In this document: positions 13,501 through 25,019 of the stretch, in pieces | Numbering within the stretch: position 1 is the first letter of the stretch | Layout of the letters: each line of letters starts with the position of its first letter | From: Sphagnum compactum | Taxonomy: Eukaryota > Bryophyta > Sphagnopsida > Sphagnales | Assembly: GCA_965153455.1 (NCBI GenBank) | Contig: OZ234496.1 | Span: 16,236,304-16,300,303, forward strand | Length of the DNA stretch: 64,000 nt | Direction of reading: 5' to 3' | Program-made: the position numbers and the translations under genes | The notes under the pieces: model-generated | The model's input: the letters and a program-made list of their open reading frames with translations, nothing else | Database searches by the model: none | What the model was told of the DNA's origin: nothing

Positions 13501-15050
13501 GATTTTTGAAACAATGACACTACATTTCTCACATAGACATGAAAAATATGAACTCAAAAATAGGTCATAATAATCTCAAAATAAAAATTACAAAATATAT
13601 CACCTCAAATGAAATTCTGAATAATATGATGAATTTTTTCTTCCCAATAATAAAAAATCTTGTTTTTTTAAATTTTAAATGTCATGATTTTTTTGTTTAT
13701 CATTATTTTTTTCCATTTCACATTGAAATCTCCAATTTTTCACATGAATGTTTTGACCAATCACATGTCTAAGGACATCTATAAAGTGGCTTATCAATAT
13801 TTGTGACCAAAACCATAGGAAATATTTATGGGATTTATAGTTTGATAATTATTATAATTGCAAGAATTTTAATTATGATAAGATGTGAAACCTTCAAAAT
13901 GTCAAATATGAGCCACAATGTTTTTACCCACCTTCACTGTTTTTTATTTGGTTTCAAATTAAAGTGAAATAACAAGGTTAAGTTGATCTCCTGAATCAAA
14001 ATACCTTCTATGATTTAGGTCTCATTTAAAATTTCCACCTTAAATTTGAACCTTAGAGTTTGAACCACTTAATGTAGACTAAATTATTCTCATTGTAGTA
14101 TTACTTTGATCTATCCCCTTATGTGAACAAGGTGATGGTTAGTTTACTTCAATTTTAATCATTTTAAGTATTTGTATTATCCTTTGTTATGAATTTGATT
14201 ATATTGGGTTAAATTTACCCAAGCTTTTGGACCACACTTTTGATTACACTAAAATATTTGTCATAAGATGTTTACCATTTCTAAGAGTAGTTTTGAGTTT
14301 ACAAATGTGTCTTCTTGAAGTCCCCTAAACAACAAAACAAAAAAGAACTTATAGGTTTTATAATTAACACACACAAATTGTTACTTCCCCTCTTCCCCCA
14401 CTTAGATTATAGTCTTCACACACAACTTTTTGCCCTGATTTTTTCACAATCAAACATGAAAGGCATCTCAAAACTTGTTATAAAACTTTTGGGTGATTGG
14501 GAGTAAGAAACTTAGTGATATTGGTCAATTCTTATTTTATTGGCATTATTTTTCAAGGTAGTTTAACATTGTGATGTGTAGAAAAATGGGCCAAAACTTT
14601 GGTTTCTTTACATTTTAAAGTTTTATGGAGTCTAATTGGTCCCCACCGGTAGAAAATAAAGTGAAAGAGAAATACCATCCTTCCATTCATACTTAAGTCC
14701 ACTCATTGAATATCATTTTTGCATAAGACACAAGTTCATTTAACTATTTATGCATGGTTTTTTTCAATGTTGAAAAATTGCATTATTTACATGTGTGGAA
14801 TCTTATGTGGCCATAATCCACTTAATTATTATTCATGCATGCTTTTCTTTAATGGTGAAAAAATTGCATAATGTACTTACATGTATAATCTTGGGTGGAT
14901 TGAGTGAAAAAAATATCACCTTTCCATTGAAACTCTCAAGTCCACTATTACATTTCATCTTTGCACTATGCACAATTCATTTAATTATTAATGTACAATT
15001 GGTTGTGATGGTGAAAATTTTCATTACATATGTTTGGCAAAAAAATGTTA
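10501..15050. other. AT-rich gene desert
   Basis: About 4.5 kb with no recognisable coding region. There is an (AT)n microsatellite at 11361-11388 and many short A/T runs. Open frames are short, Lys/Asn/Phe-rich and unconvincing. Confidence 0.7.
11361..11388. repeat. (AT)n microsatellite
   Basis: About 14 uninterrupted AT units. Confidence 0.95.
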
Positions 15051-15053
15051 ATT

Positions 15054-15207
15054 CACTACTACAAAATGTGGGTGCAGTTCACTAGTCCCCATTCACTAGA
15101 CCAGTGAATTCATTGTTTCTTCACTTGTCCCCGTTCACTACAACTAGTGAATTCACTCAAAATCCAGTGAAATCACTTGGCGTACAAGGACACCTTTTGT
15201 TGTAGTG
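15054..15207. mobile_element. CACTA-type MITE, 154 bp
   Basis: The left end is CACTACTACAAAATG. The right end, read in complement, is CACTACAACAAAAGG: terminal inverted repeats starting with the CACTA hallmark of CMC/CACTA DNA transposons. It is flanked on both sides by the 3-bp direct repeat ATT (15051-15053 and 15208-15210), the target duplication length of this superfamily. The interior carries several short inverted copies of a CTAGTGAATTCACT-like motif, resembling CACTA subterminal repeats. It is too small to code for anything, so it would need a transposase from elsewhere. Confidence 0.8.
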
Positions 15208-15362
15208 ATTTTTCTTGCATGGGGATGTGGGTTAAAAGGAACTAAAACTTAAATTAAGCTATGAATATTCATCCATGTTGTTCATCAAACTTATGTTTTC
15301 CTTTGACTTATGTTTCAATCCCCATCAACTCCTCCAACTCCTTTTCACATGCTTGAAAACAT

Positions 15363-15502
15363 CATTATTACAAAATGTGGGTGCAATTCACTAGTCTTTA
15401 TTCAATAAACAATAGAATTCATTACATCCCCACTAGCTCCTATTCATTATGACAAGTGAATTCACTCAAAATGCAGTGAAATCACTTGATGTAGAAGTAG
15501 TG
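15363..15502. mobile_element. Second, more diverged copy of the CACTA-type MITE
   Basis: It starts CATTATTACAAAATGTGGGT and ends GATGTAGAAGTAGTG, matching the 154-bp element just upstream along its length (shared AAAATGTGGGTGCA, TTCACTAGTC, AAGTGAATTCACTCAAAAT, GTGAAATCACTTG). The leading CACTA has decayed to CATTA. It lies about 155 bp from the first copy in the same orientation. Confidence 0.7.
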
Positions 15503-18470
15503 CATAATCAAATATACAACTTTTGTACCTTGTCACAAAAAATTACAATTATACACAAAAAATCTTTGATGCATTGAAAATAAATTTTAAATTGCATTTT
15601 GGGCAAACATTTTTTCTATCTACTTAACCATGCTTGCACCCCTTATTTATGTTCTTTTTGGTCATTCCTTTTGCCTTTGTTCTTGGCTTCAACAACTCCC
15701 CTCTTGGGGGCTATTGGAGCCTTGTGTCTATTTTGGACTTGAACATTGTGTACCATGAACATATTTGTTCATAGTTTATAACAATATTTCATCTTTTCAC
15801 ATTTCTTTAAACAATTTCTTGGGGGGGTTTTTGGCGTGTCTTGTCAAGTAGCTTCACCAACACATCCACATTGACATTGTTGTGTCTCAAATTGATATTC
15901 CGTGGTTTTGCAAATTAGAAATACCTCCCATTATATGACTTTTTGGATCACTAAACATTTTTAAAAAAATTATGTTGTCTTTTACATATTTGCTTCCTTT
16001 CAAATTTTCACGTAGACTATGAGCACTTTTTAAAAACATTTCACACTAAGGTACCAACTAAAGATATTATTTTACTCAAAGATATTTCAAAAATCACAAG
16101 TCATGTTATTAGATACCAAACAAATCTATGGGTGAAAGCAAATTACAATGGCCCCTTTTGTGTAGTCACATTGTAATGTTTTCACGGGTGGTGCATTTTT
16201 GAACTTGAACCATCTCAAAACTAAGGAATTTCACCCATGTTTTGCATATTATGATAAAACATAACCTAAGCAAAAGAATAGAAGAAAAAATAATTTTGTT
16301 ATTTTTTATATTATGTTGGGTTTGAATATATTTGTACAAAAACAACTTGTAATTTTATTTTTTTTAAGTTGCAAATATATTCCAAGAGTGATTGAAATGA
16401 TTTTTTATTTTTATGATTTTTTTACTATCCATTTCATATGTGATTTCACATAATTTGAAACATGTTTATGAACCATTCGAAGAATTTGGTAATTTTCATA
16501 TCACAAATGGGGTCTCTTAGGGCACAAACCATAAGTTGACATTTTGATATTTCAATCATTTTCAAATGGAAGGTGACAAGCATTTTGAGCAATTACAATT
16601 TTAGATTTTTTTCAAATGCTTATTTGGATTATTAATGAAATTTTATTATATTTTCATATGAAATGAGCAATTGCATCTACCATCAACCATTTGATTTATT
16701 AATATCAACTTCACAATGAAAGTGGAACAAGGCCAATAATTGTGAAAATGATTTTTGGACTTTGTTGTGGTTTTTCCTTTTTTTAACACACATCATAAAA
16801 GAAAAACCATCTATAGGGCAATCTTAATGTTTCACTTCATGACTTTGACACAAGTTTATATAATCATTATAAATGAATGGAGAGTTTTATGTGCATGTCC
16901 TAGTCATGACCACCTTTGTTTGAATTTGCTTTAACATGCCATCTTGCAAATATTAGACAACATGGTGATGGGTCATTTAAAAAAGTTTACGTGTAATATG
17001 ACAACAACTTGTGCTTTTGAAGTTAATGTGAAAGGCTAGATTACAGCACATGAAGGCAATTAACATGTCATATGTATTGGATTCAACCTTTGATTGGTTT
17101 CCATGAAACAACATTTTTATCAATGCATTCACAAAATAAATTGACTCATATCATTCATTTGTTGAAAGCCGTTCAAATCTATGGATTGGTTTATTTCACC
17201 TCAACTAATAATCTGATTTTTAAGAACATATTATTAAAGGTTCATACAAAAGTTACAATGGATCAATTTTTTAGCTAAATCAATGAGTTTATTCAGTTCC
17301 ATCAATGAATTAGTTTATCAATTACATGAATGAGTTTGTTGAGTTTCATCAATTAATCAATAATTTATGAATCAATGATTCAACTTTTGGTAAATTAGTC
17401 AGATTAATGTACATACATAGATTGATAAATGTATATAGTTTTTAATGGATTAATTTTTCATTAAATTCAATTCCCAACCATATCAATGTACATATATCAT
17501 TCATACTTATGCTAAGCATGTTTTGAATAGATTGCAAATAAATATTTTACAATATATTGTCCAAAGATATTTTTAATTATTGCAAAGTAAATGTTTTTTG
17601 GATATAACAAAAAATCAAAATGAATAATATAGATGAAACATTTAATAATGTTGGACTCCATAAGTATAAATTATTCATACAAAATTGGCAAATGTCTTTT
17701 TTATATAATTATTTATTTATCAATTCTAACAATTGATTTTAGGATAAAAACTATATAATGCTTTCATCATGTTTTGGACACAAAATTATTCTGATTTCAC
17801 ATTATTATAATAATAATCTTAGCCTGAAAGAATAATTGCAATCAAGGCAACATATAAAGAAAAATTCTTATGTGATAAGATGTTTGTTTCATTATTGAAA
17901 AGGTAGGGTATTTCTAGAATCTTTTATTCTGTTCCATACAATGTGTAAAATACCTAGATTTTGATTGAAATGTTAACAATATGTTTGTTTGGACAATACC
18001 TTGCATATCAATTTTTTGGGCCACTTTTTCCCAATAATATCCACTTGATATTCATGAATGTCAATTTTGAAATATTGAACTTAATACCCAACTTAAGATT
18101 CACCTATTAGAATTTTCCTAAAAGTTCGACTGATTTTCACTTCCTATTTGATGCCTCATCCCCTCTTAGTTGTTGTCCACAAAGTCTAACAATGAGAGAC
18201 TAAGCTTTGAAAACCTAACATCAATTCCTTTCCAATAATGTTTTTTTAGCCATAGGCTACCCACCTATATCTATGTTAAAGGTGCTATATACATTAGGGA
18301 GACTCAAGGCTAGGGGGTATGGCCACTTGGCTATTGGGTTACATTAGTATATAAGTAATTTGGCTATATGGTTATATGTGCTTCTTGGTTATTTTGGATG
18401 TTTTGGGTTTATTTTTAAATGATTATATTGGTTATATTTTTATATGGCATGTAGGCTATTTGGCTATTTG
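15503..18470. other. AT-rich gene desert
   Basis: No recognisable gene. Around 17275-17410 short phrases such as TCAATGAGTTTATT and CATCAATTAATC recur irregularly. The rest is unstructured AT-rich DNA. Confidence 0.65.
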
Positions 18471-18479
18471 CTCCGTGGC

Positions 18480-18690
18480 TTGTGGGTTATTTGGTATTTT
18501 GAAGGTTTAAATTGAAGGTTTAAATTTTTAAGTTTAAATTTTAAGGTTTATAGTTTGAGATTTTACACTTTAATTGTTGGGGATCTTGTTTTTATCTTTT
18601 AAAGATTTAGGTTTAAGGTTCAAGGGTTTAAAGTTTATTTTATAATGTTTAGGTTTAAGTATTTTTAGGGGTTAGGTTTTAAGGTTAACT
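18480..18690. repeat. Degenerate TTTAAGG/TTTAGGG-like repeat field
   Basis: Irregular reiterations of GGTTTAAATT, AAGTTTAAA and TTTAGGTTTAAGG. It resembles heavily decayed plant telomere-type repeat but without a perfect array. Confidence 0.6.
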
Positions 18691-18948
18691 TTTGGGGTAA
18701 AGCAAAATAAAAAGGTACTAAAGATTTCATTTAAAATGGTAAATGTCATGGGTAAGTAAAAAATCAACCCCAAAGGTGTGGATTTAGGATTAGGATAGAT
18801 ATGAAAAAGGATTTTAAATCATATGACTTTCGCACATCCAAGTTTCTTTTTTTCCATTTTCACCTTAGCACATCATTCTCTCCCTCTTCTCATTTTCACT
18901 TTACCACACCAAAATATCCCTCTTTTCATTTTCACTCTAGCACACAAG

Positions 18949-20440
18949 ATGTCATTTTCAAGCTCAATCCATAATTCTTCCAATAGTGATTGGAGCTTTT
19001 CCTCAAGTGATGACAAAATCTTACTTCATGAGATGGACCAAGAAATTGTTTTGTTTTTCCAATGTGTTTTAAATGTTTTTAATTTAGAAGACCTTGCCAA
19101 GGTGATGAAGGTGAGGGGACCAAACAATTTGTTCATATGGTAATGGGGGTTGAAATGTCTTAGCAACTATGTGGGCCACACTAGCATTGGTCATGAACTT
19201 CACCAACTTTGCATTGACAATGTTTGAAGAACTAACATTTCAAATAATGTTGATAATCACCTTCCATGTTAGGTCCATATGTGAGCTATTTTGCCCATCC
19301 AAAGATGCATGATTAAAAGTATGTGTGATTTTAGGGTTATTGTTAAGGGTTATTTTTAGGGTTTTCAAGTTTAAGATTAAGTTTGAATTTTAGGTTTTTA
19401 ATCGATAAATTTAGGGTTAGGGTTTATGTTTAGGGTTTAAGTTCAAGGCTTGAAATTTAGGGCTTATAGTTTGGAATCTAAGGTCTTAAGTTTTGATTTA
19501 ACACTAGGTCTAAAATTAAGATTTTAGGTCTAATTTAAGATTTAGGGTGAAATTTAAGGGTTAAGGTCTGGAACTTAAAGGTTAGGGTTTGAAAATAAGG
19601 TTTTCATCATGCTTAGGGATATGCCAATGTTATTAGGAAGGGCATCAAAGTTGAAGCCAAAACAATAATTTTTGAACTTCATATTGTTCATGAAATGTGA
19701 TAATGTCATTATTTACAATGTGTTAATGTGAAATTGGGCAAAATCATCATTGTGTGAGCATGTGTTATTCATTACATCATGCATTAATAATGCCATAATC
19801 TATGGAATTCATTGGCCCATGCCACATGAAAAGGTTTTTTTGGATAACCAATTTATTGAGTTATTGAAGTGCATTGGGCTCATTGATAGGACCATTGTTG
19901 AAATCCTGAGGTCATGGAAGGACTTAGAACACCATTATGGTTTAGTGCCTAGAAGAAAATATATGCAATGAACAACACCATGAGTTTGGACCATCATGGA
20001 TTATTTATTTACATTGACATGGGTTACCTTGGGTCTTTCCATGATGTAAGCATTCTCCAATACTCAACCATTTATCAAGAGTGGTGTTAATACTTCACCC
20101 ATGGGGTTAAGTACTTGAACTACTTTTTGGGGGATCCAATGCAAGGTACTTGGGGGAAAAAATGTTCAGTATGTGGAGGATAGGGAGGTGATAATTATTG
20201 CCATATACAAACCATTGTGTCGTCCAAGTTTATAATAAAATGCATGTAGGGTTTAAAGTCCAAGTGAAATGGAGAATAGGTGGACTTAAAATGAAATGGA
20301 GATGCCTCATGCAAATATTTGATTTTACAAAATAAAAAATTTCACATTTTTTCAAAGTTGGGGTTCTCCTTGTCAATTACCTTCATTGGTGCTAAATGGA
20401 TCTCACCTACGAGGTCATCAGGGTTCACAATCTTAACCTT
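18949..20440 (+). pseudogene. Decayed PIF/Harbinger transposase
   Basis: Fragments of a DDE nuclease of the PIF/Harbinger superfamily can be followed in order. A Ser/Asp-rich amino end opens with ATG at 18949 (MSFSSSIHNSSN, then LLHEMDQEIVLFFQ) and stops at 19143. A core segment at 19750-19971 includes LIDRTIVEILRSWKD, carrying the first catalytic Asp. A segment at 19975-20165 includes GLFIYIDMGYLGSFHDVSIL, carrying the second Asp. A tail near 20245-20330 reads GFKVQVKWRIGGLKMKW, where the family has Glu in place of Lys at 20267-20269. The three catalytic positions lie in three different frames, and there is an in-frame stop at 20088-20090. A telomere-like repeat field (19320-19610) interrupts it. 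It is clearly dead. Confidence 0.8.
19320..19610. repeat. Degenerate telomere-like repeat inside the Harbinger relic
   Basis: Repeated GGGTTTAGG, TTTAGGGTTA and AAATTTAGGG phrases, close to the plant telomere unit TTTAGGG but irregular. It lies between the amino-terminal and core transposase fragments, so it probably expanded or inserted after the gene died. Confidence 0.65.
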
Positions 20441-20529
20441 ACTACATAAGGGTGGGCATGAAACTACTAAGTATTAGTTTTAAACTTGATTTATTTTTAC
20501 TCTATGGTTTAATGTTTATATAATGTTCA

Positions 20530-20830
20530 AAATTTTGAAGTTGATAATAGGGTTTGGAATTAGGGTCTATGGGTCTGAAATTAGGACTTTAAGGTTTAAA
20601 ATTAAGGTTTCTAGGTTTGAAATTAAGTTTTAGGTCTAAAAATATGATTTAAAAATTTTGAAGTTCTATTATTAAGGTTTGGAATTAGGTTTTACAAATT
20701 TGAAATTAAGGTTTAGGGTTCGACATTGAGATTTAGGTATGAAATTAAGGTTTATGGTTTCAAATTAACCATTTGGCCTAAAATTATGATTTAGGTTTAA
20801 ATATTAAGGTTTAAGTCCCATTACACCAAA
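20530..20830. repeat. Degenerate telomere-like repeat field
   Basis: Irregular copies of GAAATTAAGGTTTAGG and TTTGAAATTAGG. It follows the Harbinger relic directly and resembles the 19.3-kb field. Confidence 0.6.
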
Positions 20831-20929
20831 ATGTGGTTTCATGATTAGAAAAACTTGCAATTATTATTTTAGTGTATTCATGTATTGTTATTAGAGACAC
20901 CAACATGAAACACGATCACATGATGAATG

Positions 20930-21190
20930 AAGTTCATTCACATGAATTTCCATCCATGACTTTTTAGTCCATTCATAGTTCATTCATAGTTAACTTGTAA
21001 TCCATTTCCAATTAATCTGTAGTTCATTTTTAGTGAATATTTAATTCGATCATTATTCATTTTTAGTTAATTCCTAATTCATTTCCAAGTTCTTAAAGTC
21101 TATCATTAATTTATTCATAATTAATTATTAGTTCATTTTTAGATAAATCCTAATTAACATATAATTCATTTGTAATTAGAAAGTTTATTT
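20930..21190. repeat. Imperfect short-period repeat (ATTCATTTTTAGTTAAT-like)
   Basis: Roughly a dozen degenerate copies of a 15-20-bp phrase built on GTTCATTTTTAG and TAATTCATTTCTAATT. No coding potential. Confidence 0.6.
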
Positions 21191-21599
21191 AGAAACTTAT
21201 TTGGTTAGTGAACACATAGAAACCTTCATAGAAGTTTTTTTGAACTAAGTCCCTAAAGGGGTATAAATAAAAGTAGGACCTTCCATACCTTTTAGTTTGT
21301 TCAACATTAGATTTTACACCATAGTTTTATTATATTCTTTTCATGTTTATATATTATTACTTTATCATAATAAAAATCTATTTGAACCTTGGTTTTGCAC
21401 ACGTTGTGTTTTAACTTTAGCATTTTTATTCTTATTTTGCTTCCTTTAATTTAGATTTAGACTTAAACTCGTTATTTCATCATTTGTCTTTGTAATTTTG
21501 GTGCCCGTGATAATCGTAATGTGTTTTGAGTTGCTCCCATTTTTATAATTATGATCAAAATTATGACTATGTGATTACATATATGACTATAAATATTTA

Positions 21600-22050
21600 T
21601 GATATAAGTATGACTAATTTAATTATCAGTTTAATTTAATTTATTTTAGCCCAATTTAATTTAACTTATTTTAATTTAACATAATGCATTATAGTTTAGC
21701 CTAAATTAATTTATTTTCTTTAATTTTTAGATTTATTTGAATTTAACTTAACATAATTAAATTTAGCCAAACTTAATTTCATTATTTTAATCTAATATAT
21801 TTTATTTTATTTAAACCCATTTTATTATAATTTAGCAAGTGTACTTAAGTTAAATTAACTTTAATAAAATTTAATTAAGTTAAACTAAAGTTAACCTAAT
21901 TTATTTGAGTTAGTCAAAGTTACCTAAAATTAACCAATATTAGCCCAAGTACCTTAATTTAACCAAATTTAGCTTAAGTAGCCTAGTTTAGATTATTTTA
22001 TCTTAGTTTTAACTAAATTTAATTTCAGTATTTTAATTTAGACTAGTTGT
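21600..22050. repeat. Degenerate TTTAATTTA/TTAACC repeat block
   Basis: Alternating TTTAATTTAAC, TTAGCC and AACCTAATTTA phrases with no fixed unit. The same phrase family resumes at 22.63 kb after about 580 bp of unrelated AT-rich DNA. Confidence 0.6.
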
Positions 22051-22629
22051 TGTTATGGCCCTTACTAAAATCCCGATTTTTGGTATTTAAATGAAATAGG
22101 ATAAAAAAATGAACATTTTAGTTTTGCAACATTAAGTAACAAATAGTCACAAGAAGTTTATGAAACTAGTATTACAAACAAACTATGGGTTTTTTTCATA
22201 CAAAAATTTTTAATTTGCAAAAAAGCATACAACTTCAAAAACGAAGTACCAAAAAAATAGAAAAAATCAATAAGGAATGTTAAAAAGAACTTGTTTACTT
22301 CCAAGCAAATTTGAAAGATCATTATAAAAAAAGGAATGCATAAATTTCCCTAAAACAATCCTTTGAAGGGATCAAAAGTAATGGATTACCCTAGAAAATA
22401 GAGAAATCCCCCAAAACATTTAAGACTCATAATAAATTTTATTTAGTTTTCCTTGTCATAAAAATAAAAAAATAGTTAACTTTTGGATTTCCAAAAATAT
22501 ACATTTCTAAAACTAATGATAAAGTTTTGATAATAATGAATATAGTAACCAAATTTGGTAATCAAATCTAACATTATACAAATATGTAATTATAATTTTG
22601 AAAAAAACAATTATGTCCAAAACTAAGTT

Positions 22630-23400
22630 AAAGTCTATTCTAACCTTTAACATTAATTTAACTTAATTTAGCTTAAGTAACTTAATTTAACATATTTAAT
22701 CCTAATTTAACCAAATTTAAGTTAAGTAACATTTTTTATTTTAATTTAGCCCTGTATAAAAAAATTTAACCAAGTTTAAGCAAATTTAGCCAAAGTAGCC
22801 AAATTAATCCATGTCTAGCCATGTTTAGTCAAGTTTAGCCTAAGTAATCAAATTTAACCAAATTTATCATATTTTACCATAGTTTAGCCAAGTTTACCCA
22901 AATTCATCATAGTTTAGCCTAATATTTTTTTTTTTTTTCGAGTTTAACTTAATTGAACCTAGTTTGACCTATTTTAACTTAGTCTATGTTTAATTTAGTT
23001 TAACATAAGTAGCCTTAGGTTACCTAGGATTAGTGTAGAAAGGCCTAGGTTACCCTAGGTTAATTTAGGCTAGGATATTAAGTAGCCTACATTAGCTTGG
23101 GTCAACCTAGGTTAACTTAGGGTGACTTAAATTAATTTAGGTCAAAAAATTTGATGTTTAAAGTTTGGTGGTAATGAATTTTGTTTCAAAAAAGATTGTG
23201 GTGTAATGGTTAAGGATTCAAACCCCCAAAGTTGAGGTAAAGGTTTCAAGTCTTTTCATTTACAACCTTTATACAACCTAGGTGTGTAGTTTATGTGGTT
23301 AACCCTAGGTGTAATTTTTTGTTCACCTAGGTTAAATGACCTAAGTTAAGTTTCCTAGGCTACGCATACTTGGAGTAAGTTAACCTGTTTAGCCTTATTT
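22630..23400. repeat. Degenerate TTTAGCCAAG / CCTAGGTTA repeat block
   Basis: Continues the 21.6-kb repeat. The first part is TTTAGCCAAGTTTA-like. From about 23000 it shifts to CCTAGGTTACC and AGGTTAACTTAGG phrases. No coding potential was seen. Confidence 0.6.
23195..23260 (+). mobile_element. Possible tRNA-derived SINE relic
   Basis: GTGGTGTAATGGTTAAGG resembles a polymerase III A box, and about 45 bp on AGGTTTCAAGTC resembles a B box with one extra base. It lies inside the repeat field and no tail or target duplication is seen. Weak. Confidence 0.25.
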
Positions 23401-23639
23401 GACTCACCTTTGACTGCCATGTGGCTCCACATTATTGGATCAAAAAAATTAAATTTCTAACTTCTTAATGTCACATGGCATGTTGTAGGTTGTTGGATGT
23501 GTTTTCATGACTGTCCATTACAATTACAGTCATAAGGGATGTAATCACAAATGGTGTTTATAATTAAACCATGTATATGACTCATTGTAAATATGATGTG
23601 GATGTTCATATTACATAATCATGTGGACATTTTTCAATC

Positions 23640-23790
23640 TTCAATTAAGGTTTTCAACTCTAAAATTAGGGTTTAGGTTTTATGTTAAGGTTTTGGTTTA
23701 CAATTATAGTTTAGGGTTTGAAATTATAGCTTAGGTTTGAACTTAGGGTTTAGTGCTGACATTAATGTTGGTGTCTGAAATTAGGGAAAT
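23640..23790. repeat. Fourth degenerate telomere-like field
   Basis: AATTAGGGTTTAGG, TTAGGGTTTGAAATT and related phrases, as at 19.3 and 20.5 kb. Confidence 0.55.
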
Positions 23791-24161
23791 GGAGACAATT
23801 TAAGAAAATAATGAATTTCATAAAAAAAATTATTTCACATCAAAGTATTATTTATAGTTCTAGAATTGCCTTAACTTTTATTCTAAAATCTTCCTCTTAA
23901 ATAACACTTAAATCTCTAGCCATTTTCAAATTACTAATTTTTATTTTGTTTTACCTCTCGTTATTGATGGTTTAACATGGTTGCCATGTTTGGAATTCAC
24001 TATCATTATGTCCCCCTTAGATAATTTTGTAATTGGGGCTAACATCTTAACAAAGGTGATAATCGGGGCAAGGTTTGAAGAAACACGACAAGTGGATGGT
24101 CCATCTAACTTTGTCATTTCTTTAAAACATTATAGCTAGCATGGTTATTTGTGGCTTTCAA

Positions 24162-24515
24162 TCATTCCAAAACATCATTGTGTTGCAATGTGGCTTGGTT
24201 TGAACCTCCTTCATTATAATTGTTCATCTTCAACTCCTTCAAAGTCTCCCATAGATGGTCCTTTAGTGTTTCCTTAACAAATGGAACCTTACGGTACACA
24301 TTGAAATAATCTTGGTAGATGCACTTCCACATGACATTTGGGATAAATTGAATAAAATGTTTTTTGCTAGTGTTATAAGCTGCAAAGTGGTTGTTGTATG
24401 TGGTTACAAGTGTGTATAATTTCATAAACTCCACAATTTGCCAAGGCACCTTGTTTCAAATGGGTTGCATGGCCTTATGCATTGTAATTGATTCAAAAAC
24501 CTGTGATTTCGCCAT
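24162..24515 (-). pseudogene. Unrecognised decayed ORF, possibly Myb/SANT-like
   Basis: From ATG at 24515 the frame reads MAKSQVFESITMHKAMQPI, one stop, then 95 more codons including EFMKLYTLVTTYNNHFAAYN and PFVKETLKDHLWETLKELK, ending at 24162. Amino-acid use is protein-like (aromatic, Lys, Leu) and unlike the neighbouring repeats. The length and helix-like pattern could fit a Myb/SANT or trihelix DNA-binding domain, which autonomous PIF/Harbinger elements carry as a second gene. The transposase relic is about 4 kb away on the other strand. That link is inference, and I do not recognise the family with confidence. Confidence 0.35.
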
Positions 24516-24546
24516 GAATTCACCCATGTCATTCCATAAATTCAAA

Positions 24547-24567
24547 AACACACACACACACACACAA
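24547..24567. repeat. (CA)n microsatellite
   Basis: About ten CA units. Confidence 0.95.
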
Positions 24568-25019
24568 ACCAGTCACACTTGGTCTAAATTATAAATGATT
24601 GTTATGGCTAAAAATGTATGGGATTACAAAAACCAATAGTATCTATAACTAGAAATGTGTGTTAATCACTAGAAAACATTTAAAGGGAAAAAATGGCTAG
24701 GTTCCAATCATTGGAAATCATAAAAAAGAATCGAAAGGTTGGGTATAAAAATCATTAAAAAAAAAAAAAGGTTGGGTTTCAATCACTAGAAATCATCAAA
24801 GTGGGGGTTTGGGGACATAGGGTACAATTATTAGATTTGAAAATAATAAGACTAGATTAGAATCTTAAATCCATAAGAAACCACCAAATTCGTAAATTTA
24901 AAACCCAAAACATGGAATTCATGACTAGACATATATGACTACACATGGATGATGGTGCCATTTGGACTACATAGTCCATAAAGATAATTATAAAACCATG
25001 TTCTTGTCTACTTATATAA

